From an uncultured Clostridia bacterium (GTDB lineage Bacteria; Bacillota; Clostridia; TANB77; CAG-508), in contig CANRBJ010000002.1 of NCBI GenBank assembly GCA_947628815.1, positions 67,584-127,035 on the forward strand: 59,452 nt of DNA. The letters run 5' to 3'. The notes beneath the pieces are model-generated. The model had not been told where the DNA came from. It ran no database searches and was given only the letters and a program-made list of their open reading frames with translations. Numbering within the stretch: position 1 is the first letter of the stretch; each line of letters starts with the position of its first letter. The position numbers were made by a program, and so were the translations under genes. Below are positions 19,092-26,517 of the stretch, piece by piece.

Positions 19092-19274
19092 TCACTCCTT
19101 AACAATTACTTCTGCAATGATAATAAATGTATGTTTTGTAAATCCTCGATCGGCGTGTTTTGCCGATTGCTCTAGGTGGTCTTAAAGACTTGTCCAAAGA
19201 CCCCAAATAGAAAGATACTTTCTACTTAATTTATAAAGATCTTCGGTATATACATCTATTAAATCATCAAACAT
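19092..19274 (-). pseudogene. Small gene interrupted by in-frame TAA
   Basis: ATG at 19274 after AAGGAG. The frame reads 30 codons (MFDDLIDVYTEDLYKLSRKY onward), then TAA. It then continues 29 codons (DHLEQSAKHADRGFTKHTFI...) to a TGA lying exactly in the ribosome binding site of the next gene. The good fit of the second half to the gene spacing suggests one original ~60-aa protein. A short hairpin ATCGGC/GCCGAT (19149-19167) lies inside. Confidence 0.4.
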
Positions 19275-19289
19275 TATCAACTATTCTCC

Positions 19290-19490
19290 TTATATCCCTG
19301 CCGACGCAAAGTATGCCCAGCTTGCAAGCACTCCGAAAAAGAATGCAAATACCGTACATAGAACTGCACAGTTTTCTAATCCATTTGAACGCTTTGCTTT
19401 ATAGAAACATATAAAAGCGCTTATTGCACTTAATAAGAACAAAAAACAAAGAGCTATAAGGCCTATATATTTAAATTCTAGAATATTCAC
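19290..19490 (-). CDS. Small membrane protein with two TM helices
   Basis: 66 aa with hydrophobic segments YIGLIALCFLFLLSAISAFI and VLCTVFAFFFGVLASWAYF, separated by a short basic loop (KAKRSNG). The family is not recognised. Topology alone is compatible with many phage accessory membrane proteins. Confidence 0.6.
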   Translation of the reverse strand: MNILEFKYIGLIALCFLFLLSAISAFICFYKAKRSNGLENCAVLCTVFAFFFGVLASWAYFASAGI

Positions 19491-19536
19491 GTCTCAACAC
19501 CATCCTTGCATATAGATAAATTCTCTACATTTTAGA

Positions 19537-19779
19537 TCAACACAACTTAGACTTTTCTGATTTATTCATCTTTTTCATACAATTACCAAGTTTTGAAACT
19601 ACCCTATGTAACTTGGTCTTTGTTAGCAACTCAGTATGTATCTCAATACTAAAATTTCAACAACTTGCTCGAAAATCATACGGTTGTTCCAATATACATG
19701 AAATATGAGCTCTTCCATCTGGTGACCCATTTCTCGCTGTCACGGGTCCACCACAATATTTACATTTACATATTAACAC
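19537..19779 (-). pseudogene. Zinc-binding small gene interrupted by in-frame TGA
   Basis: A GTG at 19779 follows GAGGGTGA. Forty codons (MLICKCKYCGGPVTARNGSP, then ISC and ...FRASC) are followed by TGA. The same frame then goes on for 39 codons (NFSIEIHTELLTKTKLHRVV...) to another TGA. The first part alone could be a complete Cys-rich peptide. The open continuation argues for a broken longer gene. An inverted repeat ACCAAGTT/AACTTGGT (19585-19617) lies in the second half. Confidence 0.4.
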
Positions 19780-19864
19780 TATGCATCACCCTCGTTAATA
19801 AACTACTTTTATTAGATCCTTATAAATACTTATTAATAATTCTTTCTGTGTTTCTATAATAATC

Positions 19865-20113
19865 TTACTTGTCCCAATTATCTAATTCAACATCAAAACC
19901 AAATGATTGTAATAATTTTGTACTGTATTTATAGTGTGAACCATAAAATGTATGTGTACTTAAATATGCATGATGTTTAGCATAATTCGTTTCCGTCTCT
20001 TCTGTTTCAACTTTGGGCTCTATACGACCACGGCAATTATCTTCAACATGGATTACATATTTTCCATTATCCAGACCGTTTAATTCTTCCCAATTTTTAA
20101 TTAATTTCGGCAT
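19865..20113 (-). CDS. Hypothetical protein, 82 aa
   Basis: The ATG at 20113 is chosen because it follows GGGAGGGG at good distance. The frame extends upstream to a TTG at 20203 with a hydrophobic stretch (FIVMIIYMIVIVFAV), which might give a membrane-anchored longer form. The body begins MPKLIKNWEELNGLDNGKYV and is acidic in the middle. Known only as a type seen in Firmicute phages; function unknown. Confidence 0.55.
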   Translation of the reverse strand: MPKLIKNWEELNGLDNGKYVIHVEDNCRGRIEPKVETEETETNYAKHHAYLSTHTFYGSHYKYSTKLLQSFGFDVELDNWDK

Positions 20114-20186
20114 TTGATTACCCCTCCCATCTATTTTTACAGCAAAGACAATAACTATCATATAGATTATCATAACAATAAACTGT

Positions 20187-20936
20187 TTATTTAACCTCTT
20201 CAATTCTTAAGTTATCTATTTTTGATCTTAATTCTAACATCAACTTGTTCACAACTCTACAGAAGTAAGGTTGACTAATGCCATACTTAGTACAGTAATA
20301 ATTCCATGCCCTCTTTTCTTCATAAATTAAATCATAAATGTACTCTACAAAAAGAGACTTGAGGTCATGATGCTTAGATCTAGGATATTTTATATTATCC
20401 AAGATAGTATCAATATCTGTATATATTTCATCTAACTCTAGCATCAAGTACACATCATCTTCTGGGTCTGGAATTGTATCTCCTATAGTTATAATATCTC
20501 CGTCATCTTTAATACCCTTAACAGTATCCTCTAAATACAAAACATCACATGTACAATCATTGTAATCATTTATAGTGATATTTAGATCTCTCAATAAGTC
20601 GTCGATAGTATTATAAGGATTATCTGTTTGATATTTAAAGATTTTATATCTTAAATCAAGTACTTTCCTTGGAAATCTAATTACACCTTTATTTTGTCTT
20701 AGATAACTTGATACATGTCCCCAAATCATAGAATAACTATATGTACTAAAACTATAACCAAGATTTGGATCAAATCGGTTAGCTGCTTCAATTAACCCCA
20801 TACACCCCTCTTGAAAACAATCATCATAATCTTGATTATTAGGGCGTAAATGAAAAGAATTCTGTACTATATAATGCACAAAATTAATATTGTTTAAAAT
20901 AAGACCTTCAATGTCTTTATTCAAAACAGCTTTCAC
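20187..20936 (-). CDS. Sigma-70 family RNA polymerase sigma factor
   Basis: 249 aa. Region 2 is clear: CFQEGCMGLIEAANRFDPNL, then GYSFSTYSYSMIWGHVSSYL and RFPRK. An acidic linker follows (EDTVKGIKDDGDIITIGDTI, DPEDD), and the C-terminal region-4-like helices include AWNYYCTKYGISQPYFCRVV. This resembles SigB/F/K-type factors and would redirect host RNA polymerase to phage promoters. It starts with GTG overlapping the MazF-domain gene's TGA (GTGA), so the two are translationally coupled. Confidence 0.85.
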   Translation of the reverse strand: MKAVLNKDIEGLILNNINFVHYIVQNSFHLRPNNQDYDDCFQEGCMGLIEAANRFDPNLGYSFSTYSYSMIWGHVSSYLRQNKGVIRFPRKVLDLRYKIFKYQTDNPYNTIDDLLRDLNITINDYNDCTCDVLYLEDTVKGIKDDGDIITIGDTIPDPEDDVYLMLELDEIYTDIDTILDNIKYPRSKHHDLKSLFVEYIYDLIYEEKRAWNYYCTKYGISQPYFCRVVNKLMLELRSKIDNLRIEEVK

Positions 20937-21772
20937 TTATTCATCTGACCTTTATAAGTATAATATGCTTTCATAATACGTTTTCTATCAGTATATCCGT
21001 ATTTCTTCATATACTCATCCATTGTAAGTAATTCTTTATCTCTTATAAATTGTTTCTTTCTGTCAGGTGTCCAATATCCCCTTGGTTTGATATTAGTATC
21101 TTTCGCCTTACTGCAATTAGTGATTTCTTTCTTATCTTGAGAATCTATGGTCTTTGATGTGCTTATCCCCATCCGTATTTTAGAGTTGTATTTGTTCAAA
21201 GAACTAATATCATGATTAAGTTCCTCTACTGTACTGTTGTAGTATTTATGCATTCCAGAATACAGCTTTTTGAGTTCAGCTGCTACATCTCTTATTACCT
21301 TTTCATCTTTAGAAGTGTCATGCAGTTTCTCAGATTTCAAAACTGAAAGATCTGTCAATATCTTATATATCTCATCAATTTTGCTATCAATATCTTCTAT
21401 ATTATTATGCATACCATTATCAGTTGCTAATTTAAAGGCCTTATCGACTTTAGACATTATGTCTTCAGATAATGTATACATGTATTTACTTAGATCTTCT
21501 TTAGATACAGTATTTATTTGATTACATAATATAATATTAGGGGTTTCATTTACATCTATGTATTTTACGTTTACAGGTAAATTTCCTTTAATTGATTTTG
21601 ATGTAATCTTAAATACTATTAAAGTACTGTTGTGCTCATTACCTTTATCGCTGCTATAGATTACAACAGGTCTCGCACCTCTCTGCACAGAACCAATTGT
21701 TTGATGTTTGTTTGATATACTGTCTTCCATCCACCAAACTTGACCTCTCTTATAAGTTAGAACATCGCTCAT
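20933..21772 (-). CDS. MazF/PemK-like endoribonuclease domain fused to a long C-terminal region
   Basis: 279 aa with AGGAGG before the ATG. Residues 1-120 match the MazF/PemK fold: YKRGQVWWMED, GARPVVIYSSDKGNEHNSTL, then NLPVNVKY and NIILCNQINTVSKEDL. The linker (130-215) is helical. Residues 228-279 are basic and helical (RGYWTPDRKKQFIRDKE, YMKKYGYTDRKRIMKAYYTY), like a DNA- or RNA-binding tail. No antitoxin gene is adjacent. MazF proteins cleave mRNA, so a host-shutoff or RNA-processing role is possible. It is coupled to the sigma factor downstream. Confidence 0.75.
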   Translation of the reverse strand: MSDVLTYKRGQVWWMEDSISNKHQTIGSVQRGARPVVIYSSDKGNEHNSTLIVFKITSKSIKGNLPVNVKYIDVNETPNIILCNQINTVSKEDLSKYMYTLSEDIMSKVDKAFKLATDNGMHNNIEDIDSKIDEIYKILTDLSVLKSEKLHDTSKDEKVIRDVAAELKKLYSGMHKYYNSTVEELNHDISSLNKYNSKIRMGISTSKTIDSQDKKEITNCSKAKDTNIKPRGYWTPDRKKQFIRDKELLTMDEYMKKYGYTDRKRIMKAYYTYKGQMNK

Positions 21773-21820
21773 TTTATAATTCCTCCTATTTAATCAATAA
21801 ATTTATACTTCTATAGTTAA

Positions 21821-21826
21821 TAACGA
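21821..21826 (-). promoter_or_regulatory. TCGTTA motif upstream of the MazF-sigma operon
   Basis: The minus strand reads TTTCGTTATTAACTATAG 46 bases before the MazF-domain start. It is one of several copies of a core TCGTTA followed by an A/T-rich run at operon heads (see 29079, 31267, 45539, 52474, 57252, 58188). Confidence 0.35.
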
Positions 21827-21855
21827 AACAAAATAATTAAAATATCAAAGTACCA

Positions 21856-22173
21856 TCAATCTAATTCTCTCAATAGAGCGCTGGCCTTTTCAAAAGCCGA
21901 TTGTTTCATTACATCATCAGATTTTCTCCGCATTCGGAGAGGACAATATTTACTCGGACGTGCTTGATGCTTACCACATTTTGAGCAACAATAACTACGC
22001 CGTTTTTGTTTCTTACATCCTCGATTCTTAACTGGAACTGGCTCAACAGTATCTAAATTTACAAAATCTTGTCTATGTATTAATCTTAAAACTTCCTCTT
22101 TATCAGCTTCACTATGAAAGTTTGTCTACACAATATCGATATGTAATTTATCAACATCAATATATCTACCCAA
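21856..22173 (-). pseudogene. RYIDVDKL-type phage gene interrupted by in-frame TAG
   Basis: From a TTG at 22173 the frame reads MGRYIDVDKLHIDIV, TAG, then NFHSEADKEEVLRLI and further. The rest holds a Cys-rich centre (YCCSKCGK, KYCPLRMRRKS) and ends SAFEKASALLRELD before TGA. The N-terminus is the same family as the genes at 23474 and 25758, and the downstream 89 codons are plainly coding. A single TGG or CAG to TAG change, or suppression of the amber codon, would explain it. Confidence 0.6.
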
Positions 22174-22190
22174 TGTACTCTCATCCTTCC

Positions 22191-22418
22191 TTATACTGCT
22201 CTTTTTAATTTGGAAGTTTCTGAATAAAAAGAAATAGCGTTTTCTGAAATTTTACCGTAATGATTAAAAGTATTTAAGAACTTCCCATTTATTGATTCTT
22301 GTTCAATCAGCTTATACCAAACAAACAAAAGTTCTTTATAGATACTACTATTGTTCGTTCTTTTTGCTTCATTTATAGCCTCAACTAAAATAAATCTATT
22401 AAAAATCATTCTATTCAC
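22191..22418 (-). CDS. Hypothetical protein, 75 aa
   Basis: Helical small protein (FILVEAINEAKRTNNSSIYK, LLFVWYKLIEQE). It starts with GTG overlapping the previous TGA (GTGA), and an in-frame ATG follows three codons later. Unrecognised. Confidence 0.55.
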   Translation of the reverse strand: MNRMIFNRFILVEAINEAKRTNNSSIYKELLFVWYKLIEQESINGKFLNTFNHYGKISENAISFYSETSKLKRAV

Positions 22419-22588
22419 CTACTCAAATTATTGCATTTCATAAAGTCTATTATCAATTTGTTTACTACATCAATTCCTTTTTCATATCCATCAAAATAAG
22501 CATTAAATTTAACCTGTGCCTCGGACTTCTGTTTATTCATTTCGTTGTATGCCTGTTCATCAATTTTTCTTGCTTCCTCTATTGTCAT
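22415..22588 (-). CDS. Hypothetical protein, 57 aa
   Basis: The ATG at 22588 overlaps the TGA that ends the preceding interrupted gene. Highly charged helix MTIEEARKIDEQAYNEMNKQ followed by FDGYEKGIDVVNKLIIDFMK. The downstream GTGA overlap and good spacing support a real gene. Function unknown. Confidence 0.55.
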   Translation of the reverse strand: MTIEEARKIDEQAYNEMNKQKSEAQVKFNAYFDGYEKGIDVVNKLIIDFMKCNNLSR

Positions 22589-22893
22589 TCCTGCTCACGC
22601 TCCTTTTTCATTGGTACAACATTTGCAGTCACACTCAAATTTCTCTTATTTATGTATTTCTGTAACTTTTTTAGTTTTTTAGCTGCTGCCTACGGCGTTT
22701 TAAAAAATCTTATATAGTTTTTATAGCGTGTGATTACATATCTACTTCTCATGCGATTTTTTAAAAATTTGAATTTAAAATTGATTTTTGATAAATATCC
22801 AATATTGTATTCATTAAATACTTGTCTGAACTGTATTGCATATTTTCGCATTTGCGGTCGCCTCAATTTATTCCTATCCATTTTTATTTTCAT
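22585..22893 (-). pseudogene. Basic small gene interrupted by in-frame TAG
   Basis: The ATG at 22893 opens 67 codons of a very basic protein (MDRNKLRRPQMRKYAIQFRQ..., ending RFFKTP), then TAG. It continues 34 codons (AAAKKLKKLQKYINKRNLSV...EREQE) to a TGA that overlaps the next gene's ATG by 4 bp. That overlap is the normal gene junction here, so translation or ancestry through the TAG is strongly suggested. Either a TGG/CAG to TAG nonsense change or read-through applies. Confidence 0.6.
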
Positions 22894-22973
22894 TCCTGCT
22901 CACCTTTGTCCTCTTTGTCAATAGTTTTTCTGATTTATTTTTATATTTTCTTTAATTTTTTTCACATATGTAT

Positions 22974-23444
22974 TTACACTTTGCTATTAACAATTTCGTA
23001 TATATGTTCATCCAAATATTTATTATTATATTTCAGAACCTGATGTAAAATTATTTTATTGCCATCAAAGTGTTTGACGAAATTATCATAGTGTCTTTGA
23101 ACCGGATTAGTTCCAATCATTCTCCATTCAATTCTTCTATGGTTTTTCATTAATTCTTTCATTTTCCTATATACATCAAATCCAATAGTGGAATCTTTCT
23201 TAAAAGAATACAATCTAAATTGCCATACATTGTCTGAAAATCTATCTATTTGATAGGAAAGGAAACCAACTATTTCATTATCTTTATTTATAATCGCATA
23301 ATTAAAAAGATTTTCCTTTGGTGTTAAATCCGGTAGGCTGTTGCGATACGGATAACCAGTATAAAAAATCATATTATCGTCATATAAATGCTCCATAAAC
23401 AATTTTTCTATTTCATCGCACTTAGATATAGCGGGAATTAACAT
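22974..23444 (-). CDS. GNAT-type acetyltransferase-like protein
   Basis: 156 aa. The central strand-rich part FNYAIINKDNEIVGFLSYQI, followed by a helix and IEWRMIGTNPVQRHYDNFVK, follows the GNAT fold order, although the acetyl-CoA loop is not canonical. It is a paralogue of the gene at 24937-25452, with shared NPV and a C-terminal YEI. Substrate unknown. AAAGGA upstream of the ATG. Confidence 0.55.
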   Translation of the reverse strand: MLIPAISKCDEIEKLFMEHLYDDNMIFYTGYPYRNSLPDLTPKENLFNYAIINKDNEIVGFLSYQIDRFSDNVWQFRLYSFKKDSTIGFDVYRKMKELMKNHRRIEWRMIGTNPVQRHYDNFVKHFDGNKIILHQVLKYNNKYLDEHIYEIVNSKV

Positions 23445-23473
23445 ATTTATCTTTCCTTTCTTCTAAACTATCA

Positions 23474-23623
23474 TTATAATAGTTGACCCATAAAGTAATC
23501 AGTATCATAAGCTGTATTTATACCCAACCCCATATCTCTGCCTCTTTGCCACCTACAATCAACATTGGCATAAAACTCACTTAAATCTTGAACTAACTTG
23601 TCAGCATCAATATATCTGCTCAT
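23474..23623 (-). CDS. Small RYIDADKL-family protein, 49 aa
   Basis: ATG overlaps the previous gene's TGA. MSRYIDADKLVQDLSEFYAN is a common N-terminus of tiny phage/prophage proteins in Clostridia. The partner at 25758 has the same start and the same upstream neighbour type. Role unknown. Confidence 0.6.
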   Translation of the reverse strand: MSRYIDADKLVQDLSEFYANVDCRWQRGRDMGLGINTAYDTDYFMGQLL

Positions 23624-23677
23624 TTTGTTTCACGCTCCCTCAACGCCTGTTCGGCGGATTCTTTTGTGAGGAATACG
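23601..23677. repeat. 77-bp duplicated gene-junction sequence, copy 1
   Basis: Nearly identical to 25951-26027. It covers the end of one gene (encoding ESAEQALRERETK) and the start of the next (MSRYIDADKL). It indicates duplication of a two-gene module, or recombination at gene borders. Confidence 0.8.
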
Positions 23678-24072
23678 TCTTTCAACGGAACTATGTATGC
23701 GCTTTGAGAACCATATTGAAATTCTTCATATCCATATTGACATATATCATCAACATCGAATGAACCATTTATTCCACTACCTAAAAACGCATAATTTTCA
23801 TTACAACCAAGAAATATATATCCGGTATAACCGTCATATGAATCAATAACCCAGACTTTACTGCCTATTTTGTATGGAATTTTCACTATTTTGGATTTAT
23901 CTTTCTGGTATATTGCGTTTATAGCAACATCGATTGATTTTTCTATTAGAGACTTTATTTCCTCTTCTTCACGAGATAATTCACCCTTAAATATTGAAGA
24001 TATAAGCTCTTTTAAACTTAAAAGAACACTAACAGCCTTCTTAGATGAAATTTTATCGGTTGGTTTCTTCAT
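23620..24072 (-). CDS. Hypothetical phage protein with conserved VFLTKESA C-terminus
   Basis: 150 aa. Helical N-terminal half (AVSVLLSLKELISSIFKGEL), then a beta-rich half with YKIGSKVWVIDSYDGYTGYI and ending DVFLTKESAEQALRERETK. The C-terminal half is shared with the gene at 25970 and with many Clostridia phage proteins. Function unknown. An ATGA overlap links it to the RYIDADKL gene. Confidence 0.6.
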   Translation of the reverse strand: MKKPTDKISSKKAVSVLLSLKELISSIFKGELSREEEEIKSLIEKSIDVAINAIYQKDKSKIVKIPYKIGSKVWVIDSYDGYTGYIFLGCNENYAFLGSGINGSFDVDDICQYGYEEFQYGSQSAYIVPLKDVFLTKESAEQALRERETK

Positions 24073-24096
24073 AATTGAAAACTCCTCTATATAATA

Positions 24097-24867
24097 TTAC
24101 CAAGCATCAAAAAATCTTACACCTTGATATTCACATATAAAATTTTGACTTTCGTGCCAAGCACTATATGTATTATTCATATATAATATTCTGTGTTGTA
24201 CTGCTGCATTTCCACTAAATATGTAATCTATGGCATCATAACTATCCGAATTTGGGTTACCATTATATCCATAGTACCCCATATTGACGAGGGCATCATT
24301 AGCAGAATAACCATAAGTTTGCATCGCATCTCTGATTGCTTGGGCAATTAAAGCACATCCAGTAAAACCGCCTCCGCCGAATTCACCCATTACTACACAA
24401 GCTATATCATATTTTTCGGAATTCGACAAACTAAATGCCTTAGGGTTGTACCCCGGATCAACTTTACTAATAGATAACAAATATTGCGGAGATAATTTAT
24501 CAGATTGTTGAATTGTTTCAGCTTTTGACTTAACCTCTTCTGTAGGTTCGGTGACTGCTACATAAGTATCAACAGACTTCTTAACTTTCTTACGGCTTTT
24601 GCAGGTCTCTTTTGTAGATTCAGATATCTCCTCAGTAGTAACCTCTGTGACGACCTGAAACATTGATTTTTCAGTAGATTTGGTAGTATTAGTCTCGGCC
24701 TCCTCATTAGTACTAATCTTTTTTATTTCACCAACAGTTGATATAGATGTCTCTTCTTTGTTAGATGAACTACCTTTTTCATTTCCAATACTAATAACTG
24801 ATATTATAACTAAACCTAAAGACACTACAGTCAATGCACATATTTTACTAAATGTAACTCTATTCAA
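24097..24867 (-). CDS. Signal-anchored SleB-type cell-wall hydrolase
   Basis: 256 aa from a TTG with GAGGAAAG upstream. Residues 5-27 are a hydrophobic signal or anchor (ICALTVVSLGLVIISVISIG). Residues 30-130 are a Thr/Glu/Lys-rich linker. The C-terminal domain (about 148-256) is SleB/Hydrolase_2-like, with CVVMGEFGGGG (catalytic Glu candidate), AVQHRILYMN, SAWHES and GVRFFD. It may be a secreted endolysin or superinfection-related hydrolase. The domain is a close paralogue of the baseplate hydrolase C-terminus (2012-3664). Confidence 0.75.
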   Translation of the reverse strand: MNRVTFSKICALTVVSLGLVIISVISIGNEKGSSSNKEETSISTVGEIKKISTNEEAETNTTKSTEKSMFQVVTEVTTEEISESTKETCKSRKKVKKSVDTYVAVTEPTEEVKSKAETIQQSDKLSPQYLLSISKVDPGYNPKAFSLSNSEKYDIACVVMGEFGGGGFTGCALIAQAIRDAMQTYGYSANDALVNMGYYGYNGNPNSDSYDAIDYIFSGNAAVQHRILYMNNTYSAWHESQNFICEYQGVRFFDAW

Positions 24868-24936
24868 ATCTTTCCTCTTTCTATATTAGAAATTAACTAT
24901 CATACCTATTCTAGATTCAATAGTTCAATAATTTAA

Positions 24937-25452
24937 TTAATTCGATCTACGCTTTAATTTCTCGCTGGCGTAATCTTCTCGAGAGATCTCGTATAATTTT
25001 ACATCGTACAAATTACCATCTGAAAGACAAACATGATCTTTATAGGTACCTACAACTCTTCCACCATACTTATGACACATTATATTATAAGATTTCTCAA
25101 CAGGATTTCCAACTACCACTTCAAAATTCAATTTATTGAAATTAAATTTCTCAAATATATCCCTCAATACAATTTCTAAATCCCTTGAAAAAGTTAAAGA
25201 TGGATTTTCTTCAAAATTTATTATTCCTAAATCGTATACACGATTACTGGTGCGACAGATACAGTATGAAATATAACCAATTACCTTATTATCTTTAATA
25301 GATACAAATTGGTGGGAATTATATGTATCTTGTGTAAGTTTCGTATCACTATACCAGCAATCCTCATTGTAATATTTATATCTATCGTTGAACCAAGTTG
25401 AATAAAATAACTCTTTTAAAGATTCAGAATGTTTAATTGCAACATCCAGCAT
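24937..25452 (-). CDS. GNAT-type acetyltransferase-like protein, second copy
   Basis: 171 aa with GGAGGTGG upstream of the ATG. SIKDNKVIGYISYCI is the central strand pair; NFEVVVGNPVEKSYNIMCHK matches the late GNAT region. It is a distant paralogue of the gene at 22974. Two divergent copies in one accessory region suggest different substrates. None can be named. Confidence 0.5.
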   Translation of the reverse strand: MLDVAIKHSESLKELFYSTWFNDRYKYYNEDCWYSDTKLTQDTYNSHQFVSIKDNKVIGYISYCICRTSNRVYDLGIINFEENPSLTFSRDLEIVLRDIFEKFNFNKLNFEVVVGNPVEKSYNIMCHKYGGRVVGTYKDHVCLSDGNLYDVKLYEISREDYASEKLKRRSN

Positions 25453-25524
25453 AACAGACCACCTCCATGACTCAAATTAGCAAGATCAAACTTCTGCATA
25501 CAGCGAATAAGATGACAAATATTA

Positions 25525-25710
25525 TCATTCTTTTATTCTTTGATTCTAGTGATCAATAACTTCTTCCATAGTTTCTGATTCTGGAACTACTGCACGGCAC
25601 TTTGAACACTTAATCAAATATGGTTTAGATGCAAGACCATGTGCACCTCTTGATATATGTAACTCTGCTTCTCCTCCGCAAAATGGGCAAGATTTTAAGC
25701 TTTTCTCTAT
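25525..25710 (-). pseudogene. Lar-like zinc-finger gene with TAG at a conserved Trp position
   Basis: The frame reads EKSLKSCPFCGGEAELHISR, then KCSKC, then SETMEEVIDH, TAG, and NQRIKE. Lar restriction-alleviation-like proteins usually end with a WN-R motif, so TAG stands exactly where Trp is expected (TGG to TAG). The apparent start codon is ATA after AAAGGTGG, where ATG would be expected (ATGG to ATAG). Both changes are G to A before G. A decayed gene is the simplest reading. Confidence 0.65.
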
Positions 25711-25757
25711 TAAATATCCACCTTTCTTTTAGATCACTAATCTTTAAAATCTTGATA

Positions 25758-25973
25758 TTATTTATAACGAATACAATCTCTTAAAGTACCGTCATTCATT
25801 TGGACTTTTTTACTTTGCCAATAAACACAATCCTTACATCTGACAACTTCCTGCACATCTGCGGTGGGTTGTTGATTTATTAATTCTAAAACAACGTCTT
25901 CATCAGCCGCATCATAAAATTCTGTATCCATAGCGGCAATATATAATTTATCCGCATCAATATATCTGCTCAT
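25758..25973 (-). CDS. Small RYIDADKL-family protein, 71 aa
   Basis: MSRYIDADKLYIAAMDTEFY, then VVLELINQQPTADVQEVVRC and CKDCVYWQ. This is the N-terminal and Cys-containing layout of a frequent phage hypothetical family. Its ATG overlaps the upstream TGA. The 3' end carries TATTCGTTATAAATAAT, a copy of the operon-head motif, just before the Lar-like pseudogene. Confidence 0.65.
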   Translation of the reverse strand: MSRYIDADKLYIAAMDTEFYDAADEDVVLELINQQPTADVQEVVRCKDCVYWQSKKVQMNDGTLRDCIRYK

Positions 25974-26027
25974 TTTGTTTCACGCTCCCTCAACGCCTGT
26001 TTGGCGGATTCTTTTGTTAGAAATACG
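25951..26027. repeat. 77-bp duplicated gene-junction sequence, copy 2
   Basis: Matches 23601-23677 with few differences and spans the same gene junction. An exact 47-base core is shared. Confidence 0.8.
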
Positions 26028-26338
26028 GTTTTGCCAAAATCATTACAGGAAAGGCAATGACAAAATGAAAGAACAATAAATTTACCGTGACTGTTTATGG
26101 ATATTTGTCTCACAACATCTTCTTCAATAATCACAGTATTCTTACCATCCTGTAAAGTTTTGAAATAATATACCGTATCTCCAACCTTACACGTCAATTC
26201 AATTACTTTGGATTTATCCTTGAAAAATGAGCATCTTTCAGCACCTTTGTCAAAAAACAGATTTACCTTTGGCATAATAACAGAGTGGTTGGTGTTATAA
26301 TCACATAAAGAAAAATGAATACAATTTTTACAATTCAT
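25970..26338 (-). CDS. Cys-rich hypothetical protein with VFLTKESA C-terminus
   Basis: 122 aa. MNCKNCIHFSLCDYN at the N-terminus gives a Cys cluster; the middle LTCKVGDTVYYFKTLQDGKN is beta-rich; the end KTVFLTKESAKQALRERETK is shared with the gene at 23620. This architecture is common in Clostridia phage proteins of unknown function. It is coupled by overlaps on both sides. Confidence 0.65.
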   Translation of the reverse strand: MNCKNCIHFSLCDYNTNHSVIMPKVNLFFDKGAERCSFFKDKSKVIELTCKVGDTVYYFKTLQDGKNTVIIEEDVVRQISINSHGKFIVLSFCHCLSCNDFGKTVFLTKESAKQALRERETK

Positions 26339-26517
26339 TCTTTTGTCCTCCTACGTATTTCAGACTTTATTACTTTTATTTTTGTTTTATTGTGATATTC
26401 AGGTAATTGTGATAGTGTAGCTTTTAGTTCATCTATGCTTGCGTATTTTAAATGATTTTTAAAATTACAATCATTGCAAGGACAACTAAGAAGCCAATTA
26501 ATGTTATTTTCATTCAT
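26335..26517 (-). CDS. Small Cys-containing protein, 60 aa
   Basis: WLLSCPCNDCNFKNHLKY, followed by a helical basic tail (KVIKSEIRRRTKE). GGAGG lies before the ATG and there is a 4-bp overlap with the next gene. Possible zinc binding. Unrecognised. Confidence 0.6.
   Translation of the reverse strand: MNENNINWLLSCPCNDCNFKNHLKYASIDELKATLSQLPEYHNKTKIKVIKSEIRRRTKE

Noticed and set aside
19665-19859. Plus-strand reading frame of 64 codons
   Set aside because: Antisense to the interrupted Cys-rich gene, no ribosome binding site, composition is AT-rich noise.
20933-21772. Classical type II toxin-antitoxin pair
   Set aside because: No antitoxin-sized DNA-binding gene next to the MazF domain; the neighbours are a sigma factor and a broken unrelated gene.
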